Assembly: GCA_964545855.1 (NCBI GenBank)
Contig: CAZJHD010000087.1
Span: forward strand, 1 to 15,551
Direction: 5' to 3'
From: CAZJHD01 sp964545855
Lineage (GTDB): Bacteria; Planctomycetota; UBA1135; JACQFD01
DNA: 15,551 bases
Under the pieces are notes generated by a model. It saw nothing but the letters and a program-made list of their open reading frames with translations. It made no database searches and was not told where the DNA came from. Positions 6,100 to 14,248 of this stretch are shown piece by piece (position 1 is the first letter of the stretch; every line of letters begins with the position of its first letter). Both the position numbers and the translations under genes were made by a program.

Positions 6100-8417
6100 C
6101 AGGATTCGAAGTGGAAGACGCAGGGTGTGGGGAGGGCCTCGCCGTTCGCGCCGCGGAGGGACGCGCCGACGAGGAGCGTGACGGGGCCCGAGGGCGGGCT
6201 CGCCGCGGTGACCGTGAGGAGCGCGCCGTCGGTGACGACGGCCGCCGCGAGCGTCTCGCCGCGCGCGTCCAGGAGCCGGACCGCCGGAGCCGCCGTCGCG
6301 GGATCGAGCGCGCGGTCGAAGGCGAGCACCCAGGGCCCGTCCGTCGGACCGAGGGGCACCGGGCGCACCGTGCGGAGGCCGAGCGGCGGCGGCGAGAGCG
6401 CGAGCGGCGACGACAGGCCGCCCGTCGCGCCGCGGTCGGCGGGCGAGCCGTCGGCGTCGAAGGTGCCGGGGAGGCCTGCGTCGGCGGCGCCGGATCCGGG
6501 AAGCGGCGTCGCGTCCTCGGCGGGGCCGAGCCCGCCGTCCCAGCGGAAGACCATCGCTTCCAGCGTGAGCGGGAAGTCGGCGAGCGGAGGCGCGAAGGTC
6601 GCAGCGGCGCCGGCGAGGGAGAGGACCGTGCGGAGGATCCCGTCGTCGCCGATCTCGATCGCGTCGCCGGGGACGAGCGGCGGTGGAGACGGAAACGTCG
6701 CCGTGTCTCCGACGACCGCATTCGCGCGCAGGACGGCGCCGGGGAGGGCCGCGAGGGAAGGCGCGCCCACGGGAACGTGCGAACTCGCGACGGACGGCGC
6801 CGCGGGCGGGCTCGCGCCGATCGTGATGGCGTTCGCGAGCGTCGCTCCCGGCACGCTCGCGACGAGCGTGCCCGCGGCGTCGAGCGCGAACGTCGACTGG
6901 AGGATCGATGCCACGACCGGTCCCTCGGCGACGGAGAGACCCGAAGCTCCGTTGCCGGCGGTGAAGGCCTCCACGATCGCCGCGCTGGCGGCGGCCTCGG
7001 AGCCCGTGACCTCGATGCCGTCCCCGAGGTTCGCCGTCGCGCGCACGCGCCGCACGGTGGCCACGGCGACGGCGTCGAGATCGAGGCGCAGCCCCGCGAG
7101 GGCGTTCGCGCGGAAGGTGCATCGGTCGACGAGGAGGCGCGTCTCGATGCCGTTCCCGTCGACGAAGTCGAGATCGAGCTTGGCGCCGTGGAGCCGGTTG
7201 GCGGCGAAGACGCAATCCTCGAGGAGCACGTCGATGCGCGCGCCGAGCGAGGAGAGCGGATCGAGGAGAACGACGGGCGCGATCTTCACGTCGAGACCGT
7301 CGTTGCCGTTGCGCCGGAAGACGGAGCGCCGCACGACGATGCGGGCCTTCTTCCCGGCCGGCGCCGAGAGGTCGAAGGCCTCGAGCCCCTCGTTGAAGTT
7401 CGCGGCCACCTCGCAGTCGGTCACCTGCAGATCGAAGGTGCCGGCCACCTCGATCCCCTCGCCGAAGTGCTCGCGCACCGACGAGCGGTGGATCGAGACG
7501 ACCCGCGCGCCGAGGTCGCCCACGGCCGAGAGCCGGATCCCCTGGGCGACGCAGCGGCGGACCGTGACGTTCGCGAGGCTCGCGTCGGCGCCCGAGAGCA
7601 CGACGCCGAGCGACGCGGCCTCGACGCCGTCGAGCGTGAGGCCGTCGAGGACGGCGTTCGAGGCGCCGGGGGCCGTCCTCGCGAGAGCGTTCGGGCCCGC
7701 GGTTCCGTCGACGACCGTCGGATGCGCCGCGGGATCGCGGGCGGCGAGATCGAAGGTGGGATCGAAGCCTCCATGCACGGCGACGCCGCCCTGCAGGAGG
7801 AGCGTCTCCGGGTAGAGCCCGCCCGCCACGTGCACGCTCCCGCCGCCGGCGGCCGCCACGGCGGCGATCGCATCGGCGATGCGCGCGAAGGCCGTGGCCG
7901 GCGTCGCGCCGTCGGCGGCGGCGCCCGCCATCGACGCGGCGTCGACGAGGCGCACGGCGCCGGGGATCGCGGTGACCCATGCGGCGTTCCCGTCCTCGAG
8001 ACCGTCCGTTCCCACGGCGCGGACGGCGACCGAGACGGGCACTCCCGCGGCGAAGCCGGCGAGCGCCGCTCCGGCGTCCCCTGCGCCGGAGACCTCGATC
8101 ACCGGCGGGCCCGAGGGTGGCCCGAAGCCGGTGCTCGCGAAGACGCGGTAGACGATCGCGGGGTCGGGAGCTCCGCCCGCGAGCAGGGCCGTCCATCGCA
8201 GCGAGACGACGCCGGCCGCGCCGACGGCGGAGTCGACGCCGCCGAAGCCCGACGTCAGGGGCACGGCGCCGGAGCCGCCGCCGGCCGGAGGTGCGGCCGG
8301 ATCGCCGCCGCCGCCCGAAGGAGCGAAGCGCGCGCAGCCAACACCCGCGGCGAGCAGCGCGAAGGACGCGAGGCGACCCAGTCGCGGAAGGAACGGGCGC
8401 GAACGTCGCAGGAGCAT
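6099..8417 (-). CDS. Beta-helix surface protein with lipoprotein-like signal, FN3-like and Big_5-like domains
   Basis: Encodes 772 residues. The ATG at 8417 is preceded by AGGTG seven bases upstream and opens a signal sequence (SFALLAAGVGC). Cys28 could be lipidated, although the -3 residue is Gly rather than the usual Leu, so the lipobox is weak. A Gly/Pro-rich linker leads to an FN3-like domain (about 55-152). The next stretch, TAFARIADAIAAVAAAGGGSVHVAGGLYPE (about 175-205), is the usual entry into right-handed parallel beta-helix proteins. About 195-560 is then made of short repeated rungs with N/D/G turns (VRRSVFRRNGNDGLDV, FAANRLHGAKLDLDF, FRANALAGLRLDLDA). Such helices bind or cleave polysaccharides; no lyase or hydrolase catalytic set is obvious. 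The C-terminus (about 680-772) reads like a bacterial Ig-like Big_5 domain with the VLAFDRALDPAT core. The stop overlaps the next gene's start. Probably an outer-surface adhesin or glycan-binding protein; an enzyme is possible. Confidence 0.85.
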   Translation of the reverse strand: MLLRRSRPFLPRLGRLASFALLAAGVGCARFAPSGGGGDPAAPPAGGGSGAVPLTSGFGGVDSAVGAAGVVSLRWTALLAGGAPDPAIVYRVFASTGFGPPSGPPVIEVSGAGDAGAALAGFAAGVPVSVAVRAVGTDGLEDGNAAWVTAIPGAVRLVDAASMAGAAADGATPATAFARIADAIAAVAAAGGGSVHVAGGLYPETLLLQGGVAVHGGFDPTFDLAARDPAAHPTVVDGTAGPNALARTAPGASNAVLDGLTLDGVEAASLGVVLSGADASLANVTVRRCVAQGIRLSAVGDLGARVVSIHRSSVREHFGEGIEVAGTFDLQVTDCEVAANFNEGLEAFDLSAPAGKKARIVVRRSVFRRNGNDGLDVKIAPVVLLDPLSSLGARIDVLLEDCVFAANRLHGAKLDLDFVDGNGIETRLLVDRCTFRANALAGLRLDLDAVAVATVRRVRATANLGDGIEVTGSEAAASAAIVEAFTAGNGASGLSVAEGPVVASILQSTFALDAAGTLVASVPGATLANAITIGASPPAAPSVASSHVPVGAPSLAALPGAVLRANAVVGDTATFPSPPPLVPGDAIEIGDDGILRTVLSLAGAAATFAPPLADFPLTLEAMVFRWDGGLGPAEDATPLPGSGAADAGLPGTFDADGSPADRGATGGLSSPLALSPPPLGLRTVRPVPLGPTDGPWVLAFDRALDPATAAPAVRLLDARGETLAAAVVTDGALLTVTAASPPSGPVTLLVGASLRGANGEALPTPCVFHFES

Positions 8418-8677
8418 GGGCAAGCACCTGTCGAACGGCGTGCCGCCGTCCGGGGACACGGAAGTCTCTTCCTGGCATGGGCATGGAGCCCGCCCGATGG
8501 CGTTTCGTCCGCCATCCGGATGCCGGCTGTTCGGATCCCGGACGAACGCCAGGCGCGGAGCGCGGCACGGCTCGCGAGAGTGCGACACAAGGAGTGTTCG
8601 TGCCGTTGGTTATCGCGAGCGTGGACTCCCGCGCGGCAGGCGGCACATGCCTTGAGTTCAGGGTCCGAACGATCGCC
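8418..8677. other. Divergent intergenic region between surface-protein unit and glycosyltransferase operon
   Basis: This 260-base stretch separates the starts of two divergent transcription units, so promoters for both must lie here or within the gene ends. I found no convincing -35/-10 pair on either strand and no sigma-54 site: a TGGCA at 8473 lacks a correctly spaced GC partner. The main structure is the palindrome at 8499-8550. Frames that stay open across it (minus strand to 8588 or 8694, plus strand from 7979) encode arginine-rich, motif-free peptides and are not credible genes. Confidence 0.6.
8499..8550. repeat. 52-base imperfect palindrome in the divergent promoter region
   Basis: The left arm GGCGTTTCGTCCG (8499-8511) pairs with the right arm CGGACGAACGCC (8539-8550) over 12 base pairs with a single bulged T. 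An inner stem, ATCCG (8514-8518) with CGGAT (8532-8536), continues it after a two-base gap on each side, closing a 13-base loop. It lies 82 bases from the lipoprotein start and 128 bases from the glycosyltransferase start. It could be an operator shared by both units, or a leader-RNA hairpin. No T-run follows, so it is not a canonical terminator. Confidence 0.65.
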
Positions 8678-9919
8678 ATGAAGCGCACGCGCAACGGACT
8701 CGGACCTCGGGTCCTCCTCTACAGCCACGACACGTATGGCCTCGGCCACTTCCGCCGGTCGCTCTCGATCGCGACGGCGCTGGCGGAGCACGCGCCGTCG
8801 GTGTCCGTGCTGTGCGCGACGGGCTCGCCCCGCAGCCACTCGTTCCCGCTGCCGCCGAACTTCGACGTGGTGAAGCTGCCGTCGGCGACGAAGGACGGGC
8901 TCGGGGAGTACGCGGCGCGGTCCCTCGACCTCTCCTTCGATCGGCTCGTCGAGATGCGGAGCCGGCTGCTCCTGGAGACGGTCCGCACGTTCCGGCCGAA
9001 CCTCGTGCTCGTCGATCACAGCCCGGCGGGCATGGCGGGCGAACTCCTGCCGGCGATCGACGCGATCCACCGCGATCTCCCGGCGACGCGCCTCTGGCTC
9101 GGTCTCCGTGACGTGATCGACGATCCCGCGCGCGTGGACGAGGAGTGGCGCCGAGGCCGGCTCATGGGGCTCGTCGACGCGCGCTACGACCGCGTCTTCG
9201 TCTACGGATCGCGGGACGTGTTCGATCTCCCGCGCGAGTACGCGTGGCCGGAGTCGGTGGCGCGTCGCGCGACGTTCACCGGCTACGTCCGCAACGGCGG
9301 CCCGAAGATCTCGCGAGCCGACGTGCGCCGCGCCTACGACGCGAAGCGGAGACCCCTCGTCGTCGTCACCGTCGGTGGCGGCGGCGACGGCGACCGGCTC
9401 TTGCGCTCCTACGCCGACGCCCTGCGTCACGGCGGGCGCGCGCGCTTCGCGAGTCTCGTGCTCACGGGGCCGCTCCTGAGCGAGCGCAAGCGGGGGCGCA
9501 TCGGCTCTCGGCTCCAGCGCACGCCGCGCACGCACGTGCTCGAGTTCCACGCCGACGTGCCGGCCTGTCTGCGCGCGGCGAACGCGGTCGTCTCCATGGG
9601 GGGCTACAACTCGGTGGTCGAGCTGATGGCCTCCGGCACGCCGGGCCTCGTGGCGCCGCGCGTCGCGCCTCGGCGCGAGCAGCGGGTGCGCGCCGAGCGC
9701 CTCGCCTCCCGCGGCTGCTTCGAGGCCTTCGAGGACGACGCGCCGGAGCCCGCGATGCTCCGCGAGCGGATCGAAGCGTGCCTCGCGGGCGAGGTCGACG
9801 TCGCGCCGCCGCCGTCGCTCGACGGCTCCGAGGCCATGGCGGGGCACCTGGCGCGTGCGCTCCTCCCCGAGTCCGAGGTCCCAGCATCCGCGGGAGAGAC
9901 CGCGGGAGTCGTCTCGTGA
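8678..9919 (+). CDS. MurG-like (COG4671-type) predicted glycosyltransferase
   Basis: Encodes 413 residues from the ATG at 8678. No good Shine-Dalgarno sequence precedes it (CAGGG at 8659-8663 is too far), but this methionine sits directly before the first Rossmann strand, GPRVLLYSHD. The N-terminal half carries the glycine loop DTYGLGHFRRSLSIATAL (residues 18-35) typical of predicted glycosyltransferases of COG4671. The C-terminal half has GGGGDGD at 233-239 and the MurG-like donor-binding signature: MGGYNSVVELMASGTPG at 307-323 followed by PRREQRVRAERL at 331-342, matching GG-S-E-G-P...EQ-RA. This is a GT-B fold enzyme using a nucleotide-activated sugar, probably UDP-linked. No signal peptide or membrane helix is seen, so it acts in the cytoplasm or at the inner membrane face. 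It is the first gene of a five-gene operon and overlaps the next gene by four bases. Acceptor and sugar are unknown. Confidence 0.88.
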   Translation: MKRTRNGLGPRVLLYSHDTYGLGHFRRSLSIATALAEHAPSVSVLCATGSPRSHSFPLPPNFDVVKLPSATKDGLGEYAARSLDLSFDRLVEMRSRLLLETVRTFRPNLVLVDHSPAGMAGELLPAIDAIHRDLPATRLWLGLRDVIDDPARVDEEWRRGRLMGLVDARYDRVFVYGSRDVFDLPREYAWPESVARRATFTGYVRNGGPKISRADVRRAYDAKRRPLVVVTVGGGGDGDRLLRSYADALRHGGRARFASLVLTGPLLSERKRGRIGSRLQRTPRTHVLEFHADVPACLRAANAVVSMGGYNSVVELMASGTPGLVAPRVAPRREQRVRAERLASRGCFEAFEDDAPEPAMLRERIEACLAGEVDVAPPPSLDGSEAMAGHLARALLPESEVPASAGETAGVVS

Positions 9920-11166
9920 GCGATCCGCTCCGCATCGGCTACGTCGCCAAGAAGTTCCCGCGCTTCTCCGAGACGTTCATCGTGAACGAGATCCTGGCCC
10001 TCGAGGAGCGCGGCCTCGAGATCACGACGCTCTCGCGCCGGCTCCCCGACGAGGGGAGGTTCCATCCCTCCGTGGCGCGCCTCGGGCGGCCCGTCCGGTA
10101 CCTGTCGGAGGGCCGCTCCGACGCGCTCGGATCGGTGCTCGCACGCGAGGGCGAGGTCCTCGACGACTGCCTCGACCGGCTCCCCGACGCGATCCGGTGG
10201 CTCCGGCGCTTCGGGCTGCCGTCGCCGCTCGGTCTCCTCGCCGAGGCGCTCGCGGCGGTGGCCATCGCGCGCCGCGAGGGGCTCGCGCACCTGCACGCGC
10301 ACTTCGCGACGGACGCGACGACCGTGGCGCTCCTGGCGCACCGGCTCGGGGGGATTCCCTATTCCTTCACGGCGCACGCGAAGGACCTCTATCGCGACGC
10401 CGTCGACCCCGCGCTCTTCGCCGAGAAGGTGGACGGCGCCCGCTTCGTGGTCACGGTCTGCGACGCGAACTTGGCGCACATCCGCGGGCGGCTCGCGCCG
10501 CGGTCGCGGACTCCGGTCCTCCGCCTCTACAACGGCATCGACCTGTCGTTCTTCGCCCCGGCGGAGCGCAACGGCGCGCGACCGCGCGCCATCGTGGCCG
10601 TCGGACGGCTCGTGCCGAAGAAGGGCTTCGAGGTGCTCGTCGATGCGGCAACGCAGCTCGCGGCGCGCGGCGTCGACTTCGAGGTGGAGATCATCGGCGA
10701 CGGCGAGTGCGCCCCGGCGCTGCGCGAGCGCATCGAGCGCGCCGGCCTCGCAGGGCACGTGCGTCTCCTCGGCGCGCTGCCACAGCCGGAGGTGCGCGAT
10801 CGCCTGCGCACGGCCGCCGTGGGGTGCCTTCCGTGCGTCGTCGACGACGACGGCAACCGGGACGCGCTCCCCACGTCGCTCCTCGAGTCGATGGCCGTGG
10901 GCCTGCCCATCGTCTCCACGCCCGTCGGCGGCGTCGCCGAGATCGTGGCGGACGGGGAGACCGGATGGCTCGTGCCGCCGGGGGAGCCCGAGGCGCTCGC
11001 CACGGCGCTCGCCGAGGCGCTCGCCGAGCCCGAGCGGTCGCGGGCACGCGGGGCGCTGGGTCGCCGGAGAGCCGAAGCGCTCTTCGACGTGCGCGCGAAC
11101 ACGGCGCGCCTCCACGATCTCTTCCGTCGCTCGGCGGCGGGCGAGCCCATCGAGGAATGCCGATGA
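9916..11166 (+). CDS. GT4-family glycosyltransferase (SETF-type)
   Basis: Encodes 416 residues from a GTG at 9916 within a GTGA overlap; GGGAG at 9904-9908 is a good ribosome-binding site seven bases upstream and fixes this start. The N-terminus has the KKFPRFSETFIVNEILALEE segment (residues 12-31), found in GT4 enzymes of exopolysaccharide and colanic-acid-type pathways. HAHFATDA and FTAHAKDLY (151-159) follow. The donor domain shows NGIDL, VGRLVPKKGFEVL (229-241) and the DALPTSLLESMAVGLPIVST stretch with Glu324, then GGVAEI with Glu342. This is a retaining GT-B transferase in the usual length range, soluble or peripheral on the cytoplasmic face. Position between two other transferases suggests it adds one sugar in a multi-sugar assembly. 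The sugar and linkage cannot be read from sequence. Confidence 0.9.
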   Translation: MSDPLRIGYVAKKFPRFSETFIVNEILALEERGLEITTLSRRLPDEGRFHPSVARLGRPVRYLSEGRSDALGSVLAREGEVLDDCLDRLPDAIRWLRRFGLPSPLGLLAEALAAVAIARREGLAHLHAHFATDATTVALLAHRLGGIPYSFTAHAKDLYRDAVDPALFAEKVDGARFVVTVCDANLAHIRGRLAPRSRTPVLRLYNGIDLSFFAPAERNGARPRAIVAVGRLVPKKGFEVLVDAATQLAARGVDFEVEIIGDGECAPALRERIERAGLAGHVRLLGALPQPEVRDRLRTAAVGCLPCVVDDDGNRDALPTSLLESMAVGLPIVSTPVGGVAEIVADGETGWLVPPGEPEALATALAEALAEPERSRARGALGRRRAEALFDVRANTARLHDLFRRSAAGEPIEECR

Positions 11167-12401
11167 CGGCCCGACGCATCGCCGTCGTCTGCGCCGATCC
11201 GGGCATCGCCTGGGGCGGCACGAAGGGCGCGGCGCTCCATCTCTCCGCCGTCGTCGGAGCGCTCCGCGGCATGGGTGTCGACGTCTCCGTGGTGGCGGCG
11301 CGTGCCGAGCAGGACGCCTCGCCGCGCGCCGTCGCGCGGGCCGCGCGCCTCTTCGAGGAGCTGGCGTCCATCGCACGCGAGGACGGCGACGACGGAACGG
11401 CGCTCGCGCCGGAGCTCCTCGCGCTCTCGGCGAACGAGGAGGCGGAGCGCGCCCTCGACCGGATCCACGCGGAAGGGCCCCTCGACGCCGTCTACGAGCG
11501 GTCGTCGCTCTTCGGGATCGCCGGACGACGGTTCGCGCGGCGCGCCTCGGTCCCCCATCTGCTGGAGGTGAACGCGCCGCTCGTCGACGAGCAGGCCCGC
11601 TATCGCACGCTCTCCCTCGCTCCGCTCGCGCGCGGCATCGAGCGCGCGCTGCAGCGGGACGCCGACGCGGTGCTCGCCGTGTCGTCGCCCCTCGCGGAGC
11701 GCGCCGTGGCGCTCGGGGCTCGTCCCGAGAGGGTGCACGTCGTCGCGAACGGCGCCGACCGCGCGCTCTTCCATCCGGGAGTCGACGGCTCGGCGGCGCG
11801 ACGGCAGGCCGGATTCTCCGGAATGGACGTCGTCGTCGGATTCGTCGGCGGGCTCCGTCCGTGGCACGGGATCGACACGCTGCTCTCGGCCGTCGAGCGC
11901 GCCCGCGCGGAGGACCCGCGCGTCCGGCTGCTCGTGGCGGGGGACGGCCCGCTCGCCGATCTCGTGCGCGCGCGCGCGGCGACGCCGGCCCTCGCGGGCA
12001 GCGTCCATCTCGCGGGCGCCGTGGCGCACGCGGACGCGCCGCGGTGGATCGCGGCCTGCGACATCGCGGCCGCGCCCTACGACGCCGAGGCGGGCGTCTA
12101 CTTCTGTCCGCTCAAGGTCCCGGAGGCGCTCGCCGTCGGACGACCGGTCGTCGCGACCGATCTGCCGGCGCTGCGCGACGCCGTGCAGGAGGGGCGGACG
12201 GGACTTCTGGTGCCCGCCGGCGACGTCGCGTCCCTCGCGGCCGCGATCCTCCTCCTCGCGCGCGACCCCGAGCGGCGCGCCGAGCTGGGACGGGCCGCGG
12301 CGCGGGACGCCGAGCGGAGGCTCGGCTGGGACGCCGTGGCGCGGCGCATCCTCGAGATCCGCGATCGCTGCGACGCCCGCGAGTCGCCGGTGGCCCGATG
12401 A
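11163..12401 (+). CDS. GT4-family glycosyltransferase (PLKVPE-type)
   Basis: Encodes 412 residues. Two in-frame ATGs compete, at 11157 and 11163. The ribosome-binding GAGGA (11152-11156) directly abuts the first but lies six bases from the second, so I chose 11163, which also gives the ATGA overlap. The N-terminal Rossmann half contains WGGTKGAALHLSAVVGAL (17-34) and YERSSLF (111-117). The donor half contains NGAD (196-199), FVGGLRPWHGIDTL (227-240), LLVAGDGP, and FCPLKVPEALAVGRPVVATD (314-333), where PLKVPE replaces the more common E-x7-E context and Glu321 is the conserved acid. It is a retaining GT-B enzyme like its upstream neighbour but clearly a different subfamily, so it probably makes a different linkage in the same product. 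No membrane segment is seen. Confidence 0.9.
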   Translation: MTARRIAVVCADPGIAWGGTKGAALHLSAVVGALRGMGVDVSVVAARAEQDASPRAVARAARLFEELASIAREDGDDGTALAPELLALSANEEAERALDRIHAEGPLDAVYERSSLFGIAGRRFARRASVPHLLEVNAPLVDEQARYRTLSLAPLARGIERALQRDADAVLAVSSPLAERAVALGARPERVHVVANGADRALFHPGVDGSAARRQAGFSGMDVVVGFVGGLRPWHGIDTLLSAVERARAEDPRVRLLVAGDGPLADLVRARAATPALAGSVHLAGAVAHADAPRWIAACDIAAAPYDAEAGVYFCPLKVPEALAVGRPVVATDLPALRDAVQEGRTGLLVPAGDVASLAAAILLLARDPERRAELGRAAARDAERRLGWDAVARRILEIRDRCDARESPVAR

Positions 12402-14248
12402 CCTCGCTGCTCGCGCGCTCCCTGCGCGGCATCGTTCCGGCGATGCGCGTGTTCCCGCAGTTCCTGCCGTACATGAAGGGCGAGGGACGGCGTCTCGGCC
12501 TCGCGACCCTCACGATGGTCGGCGCGAGCCTCGCCACGCTGGCCATGCCGATCCCGATCGCGCTGGTCTTCGACGGCGTCCTGTTCCGCAAGCGCGCGAC
12601 CGGCCTCTCGGAGTGGGTGAAGGGGATCGACCACGACCAGGGAACGGGCACGGCGCTCGCCATGCTGGCGGCGGCTTTCCTCGTGATCGTCGGCATCGCG
12701 GCGGCGCTCGACTTCGCCCGCGTGATGCTCTCGGCGGACGTGGCGCAGCGCGTCGTCTACCGCGTGCGCCGCGCCGCCTTCGCGAACCTGATGCGGCAGC
12801 CGCCGGCCTTCTACAAGCGCCAGCGCAGCGGCGACCTGCTCATGCGCCTCTCGGGCGACGTCGCGATGCTCCGCGACATGCTCGTGCCGGCGGTGCTCGA
12901 CGGCGCGCAGCAGACGATCGTCCTCGTCGGCATGGTGGTCGTGATCGTCGCGATCTCGCCGAAGCTCGCGCTCGTGGCCCTCGGAGTGATCCCGCTCCTC
13001 GGGATCACCTTCGTCCTCGGCGGACGGCGTCTCACGGAGGTCTCGCGCGAGCAGCGCAAGCGCGAGGGGCGCCTCGCCGCCTGGGCCGCGGAGGCGTTCC
13101 ACGCCATGTCCGTGGTGCAGGCCTTCGGACGCGAGAAGGACGTCGAGGAGCGCTTCGGCGCGAGCAACCGCAAGAGCCTCAAGGCGGGTCTCAAGGCGCG
13201 CCGCATCGAGGCCGGCATCGGCCGCACCGTCGACGTCCTCACGGGCATCGGCACCTGCGGCGTCCTCGTCTGGGGAGCCTTCGAGGTGCGCGCCCTCACC
13301 CTCTCGGCGGGCGAGCTACTCGTCGTGATGGCCTACCTGCGGCAGGTGTACCGGCCGCTGCGCACCTTCGGGAAGATCTCGGCGCGCACGGCGAAGGCGG
13401 CGGCCTGCGGCGAGCGCGTGCTCGAGTGCCTCTCGCTGCGCGCCTCCATCGCCGACGCCCCCGACGCGCAGACGCTCCCGGCGATCGTGGGCGAGATCGA
13501 GCTCGAGGACGTGACCGTCGAGCCGGAGCCGGGAATCCGCGCCCTCGACCGCGTCTCGCTCCGCATCCGTCCGCGGGAGCGCGTTGCCCTCGTGGGCCCC
13601 TCCGGGTCCGGGAAGTCGACGCTCCTGTCCCTGATCCCGCGTCTCGTCGACCCCTCCGCCGGCATCGTGCGCATCGACGGTCACGATCTGCGGAGCGTCC
13701 GGCTCGTCGACCTGCGGCGAGGGATCGCCGTCGCCTTCCAGGAGCCGGGGCTCCTCGGCGACACGCTCCGGGACAACGTGGCCTTCGGCGCCGAGGGCGC
13801 GAACGAGGAGGAGATCGAGCGCGCCGCGCGGCGCGCCGGCGTCGACCTCGTGGCCCGGACGCGCGAGCTCGGTCTCGACGCGCCCGTGGCGGAGCGCGGC
13901 GCGGCCCTCTCGGGCGGCGAGCGGCAGCGTGTCTCGCTGGCGCGCATGGCGCTCCGCGATGCTCCGATCGTCCTCCTGGACGAGCCCTTCTCCTCCCTCG
14001 ACGCGGAGCGGCGAGCGTCCCTCGAGGAGACGCTCGAGCCGCTGCTCGTCGGACGCACGGCGATCGTCGCGACGCACCATCTCGACCGGCTGGCGGCCTT
14101 CGACCGGGTCGTGGTCCTCGACCGGGGGCGCGTCGTCGGCGACGGGCCGCCGGCGCAGGTGGTGGAGCGTTGCGAGACGCTGCGCACGCTGATGCGGTCG
14201 GCGGCCGCTCCCGCCGTGCCGGCCGCGGCGCGGAGGGTGCCCGCATGA
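12398..14248 (+). CDS. ABC exporter half-transporter (fused TMD-NBD, MsbA/PglK-like layout)
   Basis: Encodes 616 residues from the ATG at 12398, overlapping the upstream stop (ATGA); the ribosome-binding site is weak (GGTGG at 12389). The membrane domain (about 30-340) shows hydrophobic spans near 33-60, 85-110, 165-187, 189-208 and about 277-315, with the intracellular FYKRQRSGDLLMRLSGDV segment typical of exporters. The ATPase domain (about 365-600) is complete: Walker A GPSGSGKST (400-408), Q-loop AFQEPGLLGD, signature LSGGERQ (504-510), Walker B VLLDEP (Asp528, Glu529), D-loop SSLD and H-loop THH (His560). The A-loop aromatic residue seems absent, since VTVEPEPG stands where VxFxYP is usual. 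It would act as a homodimer moving a lipophilic substrate out of the inner leaflet. With three glycosyltransferases upstream, a glycolipid or lipid-linked glycan is the likely cargo; drug export is the alternative. Confidence 0.92.
   Translation: MTSLLARSLRGIVPAMRVFPQFLPYMKGEGRRLGLATLTMVGASLATLAMPIPIALVFDGVLFRKRATGLSEWVKGIDHDQGTGTALAMLAAAFLVIVGIAAALDFARVMLSADVAQRVVYRVRRAAFANLMRQPPAFYKRQRSGDLLMRLSGDVAMLRDMLVPAVLDGAQQTIVLVGMVVVIVAISPKLALVALGVIPLLGITFVLGGRRLTEVSREQRKREGRLAAWAAEAFHAMSVVQAFGREKDVEERFGASNRKSLKAGLKARRIEAGIGRTVDVLTGIGTCGVLVWGAFEVRALTLSAGELLVVMAYLRQVYRPLRTFGKISARTAKAAACGERVLECLSLRASIADAPDAQTLPAIVGEIELEDVTVEPEPGIRALDRVSLRIRPRERVALVGPSGSGKSTLLSLIPRLVDPSAGIVRIDGHDLRSVRLVDLRRGIAVAFQEPGLLGDTLRDNVAFGAEGANEEEIERAARRAGVDLVARTRELGLDAPVAERGAALSGGERQRVSLARMALRDAPIVLLDEPFSSLDAERRASLEETLEPLLVGRTAIVATHHLDRLAAFDRVVVLDRGRVVGDGPPAQVVERCETLRTLMRSAAAPAVPAAARRVPA

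Noticed and set aside
8473..8486. Possible sigma-54 promoter (TGGCATGGGCATGG).
   Set aside because: The GC of the -12 element is missing at the required spacing from the GG.
8418..8588. N-terminal extension of the beta-helix gene to an ATG at 8588.
   Set aside because: It would bury the signal sequence 57 residues inside the protein, whereas the ATG at 8417 has a spaced AGGTG and is followed at once by the signal.
5257..8681. Very long plus-strand frames antisense to the two surface-protein genes (852 and 856 codons).
   Set aside because: Both are arginine/alanine/serine-rich shadows. The minus strand encodes signal peptides, repeats and beta-helix rungs, so it is the coding strand.
4534..8694. 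Reading the minus-strand frame as one 1386-residue protein starting at 8694.
   Set aside because: The part upstream of 6099 is arginine-rich and overlaps the beta-helix gene in another frame. The true start is the signal-peptide ATG at 6099.
11157..11162. Alternative ATG two codons upstream for the third glycosyltransferase.
   Set aside because: The GAGGA ribosome-binding site directly abuts it, which is too close; the ATG at 11163 has normal spacing and the operon's usual ATGA overlap.
9604..11376. Long minus-strand frame (590 codons) opposite the first two GT4-region genes.
   Set aside because: Arg/Glu-rich with no recognisable motif, fully covered by two plus-strand glycosyltransferases with intact signatures.
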